A stretch of 51,903 nucleotides of DNA from an uncultured Alphaproteobacteria bacterium (GCA_903937405.1 CAIZZE010000040.1:1-51903), one strand, 5' to 3'. Shown: positions 45,287 through 51,903, counted from the first letter of the stretch. Numbers and translations: made by a program. Notes: generated from the sequence alone by a model not told the origin.

Positions 45287-46207
45287 ATGAAACCTATTAC
45301 TAAATTCTTCAGAGGATTATTAGGTATTAGAAACGATGTAAAACTTAATCCTGAAGAAAAATTATTACCAACAGCAAGCCCTACTCCACTAACTTCTGAA
45401 GCTCCAGCCCCCAAAAAATCACTATTTTTTCATGGCAGCAAAAATGACCTTTTTACTGATTTAGGATTACAAACTGCAATTGAATATTATAACCAAAAAT
45501 ATCCTGAAAGAGGCGAGATTAATTGTATTTACGAAGAGCTTCAAATGATTAGTTTTAATAGCGATGTTACCAAACAACTTCTAGAATTAAGAGCAAGAGA
45601 AGCTGCCAAAGAAAATCACGAACCAATCAAGGTGGTTTTAACTATATTTGAGTTTGATCGCAATTTACAGCGCATACCTATACATTCTCATCCATTTATT
45701 TTAACTGAAGATAAATTAATTTCACTTCGTCCGCCTCTTGACTCTATGTCGATGCATAAGGAAATGGCAGAAAGCATTGGGGTTAGATTAGTGGAGCCAG
45801 CTTCGAGCTATAGGTCAATTCAATCAGATTCAAAATCATGTCATTTTATTGCTCTTGGAATTTTGAAAGATCTAACCAAAAAAGACTTAGAAGAAATTTC
45901 AACTTTTAAAAATGGTTTTAAACCATTGGCAAAATCATTAAAATATTCGCAGTCGGGAATTTATATTGAAAATATGTTAACCGAAAACACCAGAAATGAA
46001 GAAGTAAAAAAAGGCCTAACAGCAGGTGAATATCGTAATAAATATAAGACAGAAAATGATTTAGATACAAGAATAGTCCAAAAAGAAGAAAAGTTTCGCA
46101 ACCGTTTAAAAAATACCTCACAAAATAATATCCCTTTGCCTTCTCCAAAATTAGCGGCGTCTGAATTATTGGCGATAGGGAAAGAAAAATCCGAAAAAAT
46201 ACATTAG
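45287..46207 (+). CDS. Unknown protein with CE-clan-like His/Asp/Gln/Cys pattern
   Basis: This 306-residue protein belongs to no family I can name. The N-terminus (1-45) is basic then Pro/Ala-rich without a signal peptide; the C-terminal third is Lys/Glu/Asn-rich. The middle has VLTIFEFD, IHSHPFILTEDKLISLRPPL (H133, H135), D152, and SIQSDSKSCHFIALGILKDL (Q179, C185). His135-Asp152 (17 residues) and Gln179-Cys185 (6) match the spacing I recall for Ulp1-type CE-clan cysteine proteases (H514-D531, Q574-C580), a fold shared with YopJ-like acetyltransferases. That is an inference from a pattern, not an established relationship; the usual Trp after His and Gly after Cys are absent. It is convergent with the CaaX-tailed gene, 0 bases apart. 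Confidence 0.45.
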   Translation: MKPITKFFRGLLGIRNDVKLNPEEKLLPTASPTPLTSEAPAPKKSLFFHGSKNDLFTDLGLQTAIEYYNQKYPERGEINCIYEELQMISFNSDVTKQLLELRAREAAKENHEPIKVVLTIFEFDRNLQRIPIHSHPFILTEDKLISLRPPLDSMSMHKEMAESIGVRLVEPASSYRSIQSDSKSCHFIALGILKDLTKKDLEEISTFKNGFKPLAKSLKYSQSGIYIENMLTENTRNEEVKKGLTAGEYRNKYKTENDLDTRIVQKEEKFRNRLKNTSQNNIPLPSPKLAASELLAIGKEKSEKIH

Positions 46208-46729
46208 CTAAGTTATGGCGCATCCACATTCGTCAGACCTATCAATATCATCTTTAACTGACCAGCCTTTGTTGGAAAAATCTGAAACTGTTTTGGAAAA
46301 ATCATTCTTCCATTTTCTAAATTCCAATTTTTCTACTTGGTTCATATTTCTGAATTCTAACTTTTTCTCTGAAATTATTTCAGCCCCTTTTGGCAATAAA
46401 AATTCTCCGGCTTGCTGTAAATTTCTTTCTAAAATTAAATCAAAATTTTGCTGTATTTCTGACGGCGTTAATTTTTTTAATAAAGTATCAATCTTTTTTT
46501 CAGCCCAAGCTTTAATCATTTCTGCTTTAGGATTTTTCCACTCTTTCGTGACGCTGCAAGCAATTATTGACAATGGTCGCAAACCACTATTTCCAACTTC
46601 ATTAAGATTAAATTCTTCGATTTTAAATAATTTTTCTGCACCATCAATATTATCATTTTCAAGCACAAGCGGTAGCAAAAACCCCGCATCACTCTTTTGC
46701 TGATCTGACATTATACTGCCCATAAACAT
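46208..46729 (-). CDS. Unknown protein with CaaX-like C-terminus
   Basis: This 173-residue hydrophilic protein starts MFMGSIMSDQQKSDAG (a downstream ATG is also possible). A segment FLLPLVLENDNIDGAEKLFK, then LNEVGNSGLRPLSIIACS, weakly resembles an ankyrin repeat (N..G.TPL..A). The rest is Lys/Glu-rich helix. The last four residues are CAIT (170-173), preceded by Cys-Gly, which fits a CaaX prenylation box used by some bacterial effectors in host cells. Its start overlaps the stop of a 45-residue ORF just upstream (TAATG), so it may be translationally coupled or the C-terminal part of a gene split by a frameshift. The function is unknown. Confidence 0.45.
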   Translation of the reverse strand: MFMGSIMSDQQKSDAGFLLPLVLENDNIDGAEKLFKIEEFNLNEVGNSGLRPLSIIACSVTKEWKNPKAEMIKAWAEKKIDTLLKKLTPSEIQQNFDLILERNLQQAGEFLLPKGAEIISEKKLEFRNMNQVEKLEFRKWKNDFSKTVSDFSNKGWSVKDDIDRSDECGCAIT

Positions 46730-46866
46730 TACTCTTTTGCATCTTCATTTACATCTTCATGGGTCATTATTTTCAATAACTCATCAATTTCAGCGCCGTT
46801 TTTCTCTTTTGCAGCCTGAAGAAAATTATCTATGTATTGATCATTTGCCGGAGTTACCTTTCTCAT
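46729..46866 (-). CDS. Small ORF coupled to the CaaX-tailed gene
   Basis: This 45-residue ORF (MRKVTPANDQYIDNFLQAAK, then EKNGAEIDELLKIMTHEDVNEDAKE) ends in a TAATG overlap with the 173-residue gene. It reads like the first half of an ankyrin or helical hairpin (FLQAAKEKNGAEIDELL). It may be a separate small protein or the true N-terminus of the downstream product, separated by a +1/-1 frameshift. Confidence 0.4.
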   Translation of the reverse strand: MRKVTPANDQYIDNFLQAAKEKNGAEIDELLKIMTHEDVNEDAKE

Positions 46867-47000
46867 TATAGTTTGGATTTTTTACTAAACATTGCCAATT
46901 CAATGTCGAACCTAGATAAGTTTAAGGCAGCAATTTTGTGATTTTTCTAAGAGAGTTCTGTGATTTTGTATCGCAATATTACAAATGAGATTTGATATAA

Positions 47001-47057
47001 ATCCTAAATCAAGTTCAGGATGACGGAGCTGGAAATCGTCATCCCAAACTTATTTCA
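47001..47057. repeat. Degenerate paired palindromic repeat (copy 7)
   Basis: ATCCTAAATCAAGTTCAGGA (47001-47020 onward) and GTCATCCCAAACTTATTTCA (47038-47057) are diverged arms of the same repeat, with several mismatches. It lies just outside the OmpA-family gene. Together with the 45.1-kb copy it frames the two unknown convergent genes. Confidence 0.7.
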
Positions 47058-47061
47058 ACAA

Positions 47062-47709
47062 CTATTTTTCCGCTGAAACAATTTCAATTTCAACGCGGCG
47101 GTTTTGAGATTTGCCTTCTGTGGTTGTATTTGAAGCGATTGGGTTTGCTGAACCTAAGCCAGAAGTTTTAATTCTTGCCGCAGCAATTCCCTGATTTTCC
47201 AAATAATCGCCAACTGATTTGGCACGATTTGCCGATAAGGTTTCATTTTTAAGAGCATCTCCTGATGAATCGCTGTAACCAATAACTGATAAATGAGTGT
47301 TTTTATATTCAGTAAATACTTTGGCTACCGAGTTTAAAACTTTATAAAATGAAGAATTAATTTCAGCGCTATTGCTTCCAAATGTAATATTTCCCGGCAT
47401 AACTAATTTAATTTTATCTCCAGTTCTTTTTACCGAAACTCCAGTACCTTTTAACTCTTCACGCAATTTTGATTCCTGACGGTCGAAATAATATCCCAAT
47501 CCAGTTCCGGCAGCGCCACCAAGTGCCGCGCCAATTAAAGTTGCTTTGGTATTTCCGCCAGCAAGTTGACCAACTAAAGCACCCGCAACCGCGCCACCAC
47601 CGCCATAAATTGCGCTATTAGAAATTTTACGCTCTCCGGTGTAAGGATCGGTTGTACAAGCTGAAGTTAAAATTGCAGTTGCTGCTAATGAGATAATGAT
47701 TTTACGCAT
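47062..47709 (-). CDS. OmpA-family lipoprotein with glycine-zipper (YiaD-like)
   Basis: This 215-residue protein has a lipoprotein signal (ILTSAC, Cys18), a Gly-rich glycine-zipper segment (AIYGGGGAVAGALVGQLAGG through AALGGAAGTGLGYYFD), and a C-terminal OmpA-like peptidoglycan-binding domain with VIGYSDSSGDALKNETLSANRAKSVGDYLENQGI and NRRVEIEI. The order matches YiaD/Pal-like proteins with a 17-kDa surface-antigen-like half, as in Rickettsia. It probably tethers the outer membrane to peptidoglycan. It is 30 bases downstream of dxs and could be cotranscribed. Confidence 0.88.
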   Translation of the reverse strand: MRKIIISLAATAILTSACTTDPYTGERKISNSAIYGGGGAVAGALVGQLAGGNTKATLIGAALGGAAGTGLGYYFDRQESKLREELKGTGVSVKRTGDKIKLVMPGNITFGSNSAEINSSFYKVLNSVAKVFTEYKNTHLSVIGYSDSSGDALKNETLSANRAKSVGDYLENQGIAAARIKTSGLGSANPIASNTTTEGKSQNRRVEIEIVSAEK

Positions 47710-47739
47710 ATTTTTGAATAGTTGTTATTAAAGGAAAGG

Positions 47740-49662
47740 TTAGAATGGCATTAATAATTTTCTCACCAATTCGACAATATTCTTAACGCCAATTCCCGCT
47801 TCATCGCGCATTATCGGAATTTTATTTTGTTCAATAAATTCATCAACCATAAAAAGTGAGCGGAACTTAAATTTAGGTTGATCGATCAAACCTGAATTTA
47901 AGAAAAATTGCGCCACCGCTGAACCAAAGCCGCCGATCGTGCCTTCTTCAATTGTTATCACAACTTCGTGAGTTTTGGCAATATTAGAAAATAATTCTTC
48001 ATCAAAAGGTTTGGCAAAACGTGCGTCAATTATAGTTACTTTTATAGTTTCATCGGTTTCAAGAATTTTCACCGCCGCTAAAACATTTTCCAAAATCGTG
48101 CCATAAGAAATTATCGCAACCTGTGCGCCTTCTTGGATTATGCGGGCTTTGCCGATTTCTAAAATTTCATCATCATTAAAATTTATCGCCTCACTCGCTT
48201 CACCTCTTGGATATCTAAAAGCACTCGGGCGATCATTAATTGAATTTGCGGTATTAACCATTTTCACCAATTCCTGACCGTTTGACGCCGCCATCAAAAC
48301 GAAATTCGGCAGGTTAATTAAATATGACACGTCAAACGAACCAGCGTGAGTTGGGCCATCAGCGCCAACAAAACCAGCGCGATCAATTGCAAAACGCACT
48401 GGAAGTTTTTGCACCGCAACGTCATGAACCACTTGGTCGTAAGCTCGTTGTAAAAAAGTTGAATAAATTGCGGCGTAAGGTTTCAGGCCTTCGCAAGCCA
48501 AACCAGCAGCGAATGTAACTGCGTGTTGTTCGGCAATTCCAACATCAAAAATTCTATTTGGATGAGCTTTAGCAAAACCATCCAAACCAGTTCCGCTCGG
48601 CATTGCGGCGGTGATTGCTAAAATTTTATCATCTTTTTTTGCCAGCTCAGAAAGCCTGTTTCCGAAAATTTTTGAGTAACTTGGAAAAGCCGAAACCGCT
48701 TTTTCCTGCTCGCCGGTTTCAGGATTAAATTTCGCCACCGCGTGCAATTTATCATCCGATTTCATGGTTTCAACATAGCCGCAACCTTTCTCGGTGACGC
48801 AGTGAATTAGAATTGGATCGGTTGAATGATCAGCTTGAATATTTTTTAAAATCGGCACCAAAACATCCAAATCATGCCCATCAATTGGTCCGATATAATA
48901 AAAACCCATTTCTTCAAAAACATTGCCACCCATCCACCATTCTTTGGCGGCTTTTTCGAATTTACGCGGAAAACGCGACAAAGAATCAGGCAATTTGTGC
49001 GAAAGTTTTTTGGTTAAGCCGCGAATTTTTAAATAGGATTTGGAAGCAGCCAGACGCGAAAAATAATGCGACATCGCCCCCGTTGGCGGCGCAATTGACA
49101 TGTCATTGTCGTTTAAAATTACCACCAAACGATTGTCGTGAAAAAATTTATCTTCCAAAGCGCCAGCGTTATTCATGGCTTCATAAGCCATTCCCGCCGA
49201 CATTGCGCCGTCGCCTATTACCGCAATTACATGCGATTTTTCTTTTTTGAATTTTTTAGCAACCGAAATTCCCAGCGCCGCTGAGATAGAAGTTGAGCTA
49301 TGTCCCGCTCCAAAAACATCATATTCACTTTCAGCGCGACGCGTAAAACCAGCAAGTCCACCGGGTTGGCGAATTGTGTTCATGCGCTCGCGCCGATTAG
49401 TTAAAATTTTATGCGGATAGGCTTGATGACCAACATCCCAAATAATTTTATCGTGCGGAGTGTCAAAAACATAATGCAGCGCGGTGGTGATTTCAACAAC
49501 TCCTAAACCAGCACCCAAATGGCCGCCAGTTTGAGAAACGGAATCGATTGTAGCAATGCGCAGTTCATCAGAAATTTGCTTAATTTCAGGCAACGAATAA
49601 CGCTTTAAATCGGCAGGGATTTTGACTTTATCGAGTAAAGGTGTTTTAGATTTTTCTGACAT
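47740..49662 (-). CDS. dxs: 1-deoxy-D-xylulose-5-phosphate synthase
   Basis: This 640-residue thiamine-diphosphate enzyme starts the MEP isoprenoid pathway from pyruvate and glyceraldehyde 3-phosphate. Features: TGGHLGAGLGVVEITTALHY, IIWDVGHQAYPHKIL, AVIGDGAMSAGMAYEAMNNAG (ThDP site), ILNDNDMSIAPPTG, the catalytic GIAEQHAVTFAAGLA and the C-terminal transketolase domain. Full length and intact. The start ATG at 49662 gives MSEKSKTPLLDKVK, a usual N-terminal tail. It depends on the thiamine diphosphate made via ThiL. Confidence 0.97.
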   Translation of the reverse strand: MSEKSKTPLLDKVKIPADLKRYSLPEIKQISDELRIATIDSVSQTGGHLGAGLGVVEITTALHYVFDTPHDKIIWDVGHQAYPHKILTNRRERMNTIRQPGGLAGFTRRAESEYDVFGAGHSSTSISAALGISVAKKFKKEKSHVIAVIGDGAMSAGMAYEAMNNAGALEDKFFHDNRLVVILNDNDMSIAPPTGAMSHYFSRLAASKSYLKIRGLTKKLSHKLPDSLSRFPRKFEKAAKEWWMGGNVFEEMGFYYIGPIDGHDLDVLVPILKNIQADHSTDPILIHCVTEKGCGYVETMKSDDKLHAVAKFNPETGEQEKAVSAFPSYSKIFGNRLSELAKKDDKILAITAAMPSGTGLDGFAKAHPNRIFDVGIAEQHAVTFAAGLACEGLKPYAAIYSTFLQRAYDQVVHDVAVQKLPVRFAIDRAGFVGADGPTHAGSFDVSYLINLPNFVLMAASNGQELVKMVNTANSINDRPSAFRYPRGEASEAINFNDDEILEIGKARIIQEGAQVAIISYGTILENVLAAVKILETDETIKVTIIDARFAKPFDEELFSNIAKTHEVVITIEEGTIGGFGSAVAQFFLNSGLIDQPKFKFRSLFMVDEFIEQNKIPIMRDEAGIGVKNIVELVRKLLMPF

Positions 49663-49842
49663 TTTTTTGGGAATAGAAGAAGTGAAATCGATTTTGGTTA
49701 AAGTAAAGCCGACGCAAATGATTTCAACAAAGCAAATTAAGAAATGTTTATCTAGAATAGTTGAAAGTTTTAAAACCCATATTTATTTTGAAAAAAGTTC
49801 AAATCTTTGAATTAAACCCTCAAATCAAATTATCACCATAAT

Positions 49843-50703
49843 ATGAAAACCGAAATAGTCCAAGCCCTCACTTCCACCTTTGAATCTCACGCTAGAAAAA
49901 CTGAAAATGATGTCGAATTTTGGCTCGCACGCGATTTACAGAAATTATTAGGCTATTTTGAATGGCGCAATTTTTGTACCGCAATTTCCAAAGCGAAGAT
50001 TTCTTGCGAAGCATCTGGTTTAAAGCCTTCAGACCATTTTGTTGATATCAACAAAATGGTCGATCTTGGCTCTGGTGGACAACGCGAAGTTGATGATATT
50101 ATGCTAAATCGCTACGCCTGCTATTTAATCGCCCAAAACGGCGATCCCGCTAAACCCGAAATCGCTTTCGCCCAAACTTATTTCGCCATCCAAACCCGCC
50201 GCGCTGAATTAATTGAAAAAAGATTATTCGAAATCGAGCGCATCACCGCCCGCAAAAAATTAAGCGAAACTGAAAAGGAGTTATCCAAAACCATCTTCCA
50301 ACAAACCGGCAGCGATAAAAATTTCGCCGCCATCCGCAGCAAGGGTGATCACGCCCTTTTTGGCAAAACCACCCAAGAAATGAAAGAAACCTGGAGCGTT
50401 CCCACCACTCGCCCCCTCGCCGATTACGCCCCAACTTTGATCCTAAAAGCCAAAGACTTCGCCAGCGAAATCACCATTTACAACACCCGCGAACATCAAA
50501 TGAAAAGCGAATCCAAAATTTCTAATGAGCATGTAACCAACAATAAAGCAGTAAGAAATACTTTACTTGAACGCGGAATCGTACCCGAAAATTTATCCGC
50601 CGCTGAAGATGTAAAAAAAGTGGAAAGACGCTTAAATTCCGAAGGAAAAAAATCGCTGCAAGGTTCTAAATTCTTAACCAAGGAGGAAATGGAAAATGAT
50701 TAA
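49843..50703 (+). CDS. dinD: DinD-like DNA-damage-inducible protein
   Basis: This 286-residue protein carries the Bro-N-type N-terminal domain (FWLARDLQKLLGYFEWRNFCTAI) and the DinD-specific C-terminal region: RSKGDHALFGKTTQEMKETW, then RPLADYAPTLILKAKDFASEIT and EDVKKVERRLNSE. DinD is SOS-induced in E. coli and modulates RecA. The middle (about 50130-50480) uses many more C-ending codons than its neighbours, hinting at transfer. It overlaps the next gene, an antitoxin, by 8 bases, which is not the usual arrangement. No LexA-box-like site was recognised upstream. Confidence 0.85.
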   Translation: MKTEIVQALTSTFESHARKTENDVEFWLARDLQKLLGYFEWRNFCTAISKAKISCEASGLKPSDHFVDINKMVDLGSGGQREVDDIMLNRYACYLIAQNGDPAKPEIAFAQTYFAIQTRRAELIEKRLFEIERITARKKLSETEKELSKTIFQQTGSDKNFAAIRSKGDHALFGKTTQEMKETWSVPTTRPLADYAPTLILKAKDFASEITIYNTREHQMKSESKISNEHVTNNKAVRNTLLERGIVPENLSAAEDVKKVERRLNSEGKKSLQGSKFLTKEEMEND

Positions 50704-51037
50704 TAAAATAATTTTTGCCAAAGCCAGTGCCGCAAAACGAGCTACATTTAAAAATGCTCGCGAAGTTTTTCACGAAGAACTTTCTCAAAGCAAAAAAGCG
50801 CGCCAGCTTTATTTAAAAACCGCGCTTGAAGATTATGAAAAAGAAAAAAACCTACCCGCATTTTTATTAGCTTTGTGCACCATCGCCATCACCAGCGGCG
50901 GAATCCAAGACCTCGCCAATAAAACCAACCTCAACCGCCAAACCATTTACAAAGCCTTGTCTTCAAATGGTAATCCGTCATTTACCTTGGTTGATTTAGT
51001 TTTAAATGTTTTGGGAATGAAATTGGTGGTGAGGTAA
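50696..51037 (+). CDS. HigA-like antitoxin (HI1420-type addiction module antidote)
   Basis: This 113-residue protein ends in a helix-turn-helix: GGIQDLANKTNLNRQTIYKAL, with SSNGNPSFTLVDLVLNVLGM, the signature of the probable addiction module antidote family (HigA2/HI1420-like). The preceding LYLKTALEDYEKEKNLPAFLLALCTIAI is the family's dimer region. Such genes normally follow a HigB/RelE-like toxin; here none is present, and the 5' end overlaps the dinD 3' end by 8 bases. It starts ATG 50696 with AGGAGG-like GGAGG at 50682-50688. It is either an orphan antitoxin or a partner of DinD. Confidence 0.8.
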   Translation: MINKIIFAKASAAKRATFKNAREVFHEELSQSKKARQLYLKTALEDYEKEKNLPAFLLALCTIAITSGGIQDLANKTNLNRQTIYKALSSNGNPSFTLVDLVLNVLGMKLVVR

Positions 51038-51076
51038 TTTTTCTCTTTCCTGCATATAACTGTAAATAAAATTATA

Positions 51077-51105
51077 AATTGTCAACATATACACTATTGA
51101 CAATT
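51077..51105. promoter_or_regulatory. Operator-like inverted repeat upstream of toxin-antitoxin pair
   Basis: AATTGTCAA (51077-51085) and TTGACAATT (51097-51105) form a perfect 9-base inverted repeat with 11 bases between. The right arm includes a consensus -35 hexamer TTGACA (51097-51102). This is where a RelB/DinJ antitoxin would bind to repress its own operon. A second dyad, GAACCA-AAAA-TGGTTC (51151-51166), lies downstream within the leader and may be a second site or hairpin. Confidence 0.6.
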
Positions 51106-51150
51106 GTGACAAAATCATGAACTTTGTTTTACCTTAAAAATGCAATGAAT

Positions 51151-51166
51151 GAACCAAAAATGGTTC
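51151..51166. promoter_or_regulatory. Leader hairpin or second operator
   Basis: GAACCA and TGGTTC are perfect complements separated by AAAA, between the operator and the antitoxin start at 51197. It could be a second protein-binding site or a leader stem. Confidence 0.4.
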
Positions 51167-51196
51167 AAGACGTTATTAAGTAAAAGAGGTTCAAAA

Positions 51197-51430
51197 ATGA
51201 GGCACGATTCAACAAGAATAACAATTGAAATTTCAGAAGATCAAAAAAACCAATTAAAGATTTTAGCAGCTTTGAGTAAAATGACGTTAAAGGATTTAAT
51301 TCTTGATAGAACCATTGGCGCAAAGCCAAATGAAGAAACTATTCAAGCTTTTAGCGATTATAAAAATAAGGTTGGGCTAACAAAACATGATAATTTTAAC
51401 GACTTTTGGAAAGACATAAATAAAAAATAA
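51197..51430 (+). CDS. RelB/DinJ-type ribbon-helix-helix antitoxin
   Basis: This 77-residue protein opens with the ribbon-helix-helix strand RHDSTRITIEISEDQKNQLK, followed by helices and the acidic/Trp-containing C-terminus (FNDFWKDINKK) that binds the toxin. The ORF extends to ATG 51149, but the ATG at 51197 has an AGAGG ribosome site at 51185-51189 and gives the conserved start. The downstream toxin begins 2 bases after its stop, and the antitoxin-first order is standard for this type II system. Confidence 0.8.
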   Translation: MRHDSTRITIEISEDQKNQLKILAALSKMTLKDLILDRTIGAKPNEETIQAFSDYKNKVGLTKHDNFNDFWKDINKK

Positions 51431-51431
51431 A

Positions 51432-51704
51432 ATGTTAACCATAGTCCACACCACATCATTTAAAAAAGACTTCAAGAAGATAAAAAAACAGAAAAAAAAT
51501 CTGGAATTGATGAAAGATTTATTATTAAAACTCTCTTTGGCAGCTACTTTAGACTCAAAGTATAAAGATCATCTTTTGTCAGGAAACTATAAAAATAAAC
51601 GCGAATGCCACATCACACCAGACTGGCTTTTGATTTACGAGATTAACGATAATGAATTAGTTCTTTATAGGACTGGATCACATGCGGAGCTTTTTAAGAA
51701 ATAG
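51432..51704 (+). CDS. yafQ: YafQ-family type II toxin (mRNA interferase)
   Basis: This 90-residue RelE-superfamily toxin has YKDHLLSGNYKNKRECHITPDWLLIYEI and YRTGSHAELF near the C-terminus, the catalytic His/Asp/Arg region of YafQ (H-x-L, RecHi-PDWLLIY, GsHseLF). YafQ cuts mRNA in the ribosome. It is paired with the ribbon-helix-helix antitoxin upstream and begins with ATG 51432. All conserved residues I know look present, so it is likely active. Confidence 0.87.
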   Translation: MLTIVHTTSFKKDFKKIKKQKKNLELMKDLLLKLSLAATLDSKYKDHLLSGNYKNKRECHITPDWLLIYEINDNELVLYRTGSHAELFKK

Positions 51705-51784
51705 CGGAGAAATTAGTAAACTGTCCCTGAATTTCCTGAATTTTATCTAATCGCAATCTATTTTTTGGCATAATTAAAAAAATG

Positions 51785-51812
51785 GGGGGCTAAAAATCCA
51801 CTTTTCGCCCCC
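51785..51812 (+). terminator. Candidate terminator after the toxin-antitoxin operon
   Basis: GGGGGC (51785-51790) and GCCCCC (51807-51812) form a 6-base GC stem with a 16-base loop, followed by AGTTTTT. It lies 80 bases after the yafQ stop. It overlaps the end of a minus-strand ORF, so it may serve either strand. Confidence 0.5.
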
Positions 51813-51903
51813 AGTTTTTCAGCAAAAATTTCACCGCTTTTTTCCTCCGATTTTTGGTAAGTCCGCGATGAATTTTTACCCTTTCTTTGATGTGTCCAAA
51901 CAT
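51790..51903 (-). CDS. Partial basic ORF at window edge
   Basis: A minus-strand frame runs from the window edge (ATG at 51903) to a stop at 51790, 37 residues: MFGHIKERVKIHRGLTKNRR and then KKAVKFLLKNWGRKVDF. It is strongly basic. The start may lie beyond the window. I recognise no family, and the frame may be chance. Confidence 0.2.
   Translation of the reverse strand: MFGHIKERVKIHRGLTKNRRKKAVKFLLKNWGRKVDF

Noticed and set aside
46215-46703. Plus-strand ORF of 162 residues, Ser/Phe/Asn-rich
   Set aside because: It is antisense to the CaaX-tailed gene. Its composition reflects the complement of Lys/Glu codons, and no family features are seen.
6907-47057. CRISPR array as an explanation of the repeats
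   Set aside because: The copies are kilobases apart, inverted rather than direct, and not separated by uniform spacers; no cas genes are present.
48813-49250. Plus-strand ORF of 145 residues inside dxs
   Set aside because: It lies wholly antisense to the strongly conserved dxs gene.
50243-50434. Minus-strand ORF of 63 residues within dinD
   Set aside because: Arg/Trp-rich composition comes from the complement of the C-rich dinD stretch; no family features are seen.

Overview
This is an A+T-rich chromosomal segment from an alphaproteobacterium, most likely a Rickettsiales-type or related host-associated lineage undergoing genome reduction. The grounds are a DUF2610 protein (a family known mainly from Rickettsia), a CarD regulator, rpmF-plsX-fabH, a BamE-like lipoprotein, a short palindromic repeat family resembling Rickettsia palindromic elements (one copy lies in frame inside a gene), and decaying genes at the left end. 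The cell still makes peptidoglycan (ddl, ftsQ, ftsA, murF, mraY) and lipid A (lpxC, lpxL-like, lpxK, an LptE-like lipoprotein). It also has de novo purine and pyrimidine steps (purC, purS, purQ, pyrG), haem synthesis (hemF) and isoprenoid synthesis (dxs). Species-level identity cannot be read from the sequence alone.

Layout. 1-2.9 kb: remnants of an IS1-like and an IS982-like transposase joined together, then frameshifted pieces of glutamate synthase (gltB, gltD) and an unknown Lys/Glu-rich ORF. 3.1-13.0 kb, all minus strand: ftsA, ftsQ, ddl, DUF2610, cysQ, a ClC channel, a gamma-carbonic anhydrase-like protein, dgt with a coupled 52-residue membrane peptide, a lipoprotein alpha/beta hydrolase and kbl. 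13.2-15.1 kb, plus: a compact operon of a small four-cysteine secreted peptide, a DUF692/MNIO enzyme and a DUF2063 partner, which is the architecture of a bufferin-type copper-binding RiPP system. 15.1-24.4 kb: a Cache-like membrane protein, thiL, an RDD protein, lpxC, two lipoproteins including BamE, rpmF-plsX-fabH, a glycosyltransferase and an M23 peptidase. 24.6-30.6 kb: CarD with a histone-H1-like tail, a LolD-type ATPase, a PEGA lipoprotein, and the lpxL-like/lpxK/xseA group. 30.8-45.1 kb: an NMO-family flavin oxidoreductase, pyrG, lptE-like, purQ/purS/purC, hemF, tyrS, an adenosine kinase-like gene, murF-mraY, cimA and rarA.

The right end (45.1-51.9 kb) is accessory in character. Two convergent unknown genes lie between palindromic repeats: one carries a His/Asp/Gln/Cys spacing like CE-clan cysteine proteases, the other ends in a CaaX-like tetrapeptide. 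Then come an OmpA-family lipoprotein and dxs, followed by a dinD homologue overlapping a HigA-type antitoxin gene and a RelB/DinJ-YafQ-type toxin-antitoxin pair behind a clear operator-like inverted repeat. No rRNA, tRNA or CRISPR was found. The strongest candidate for an undescribed system is the bufferin-like operon at 13.2-15.1 kb. Next are the DinD/antitoxin pair, the CarD with charged tails, and the putative effector pair.
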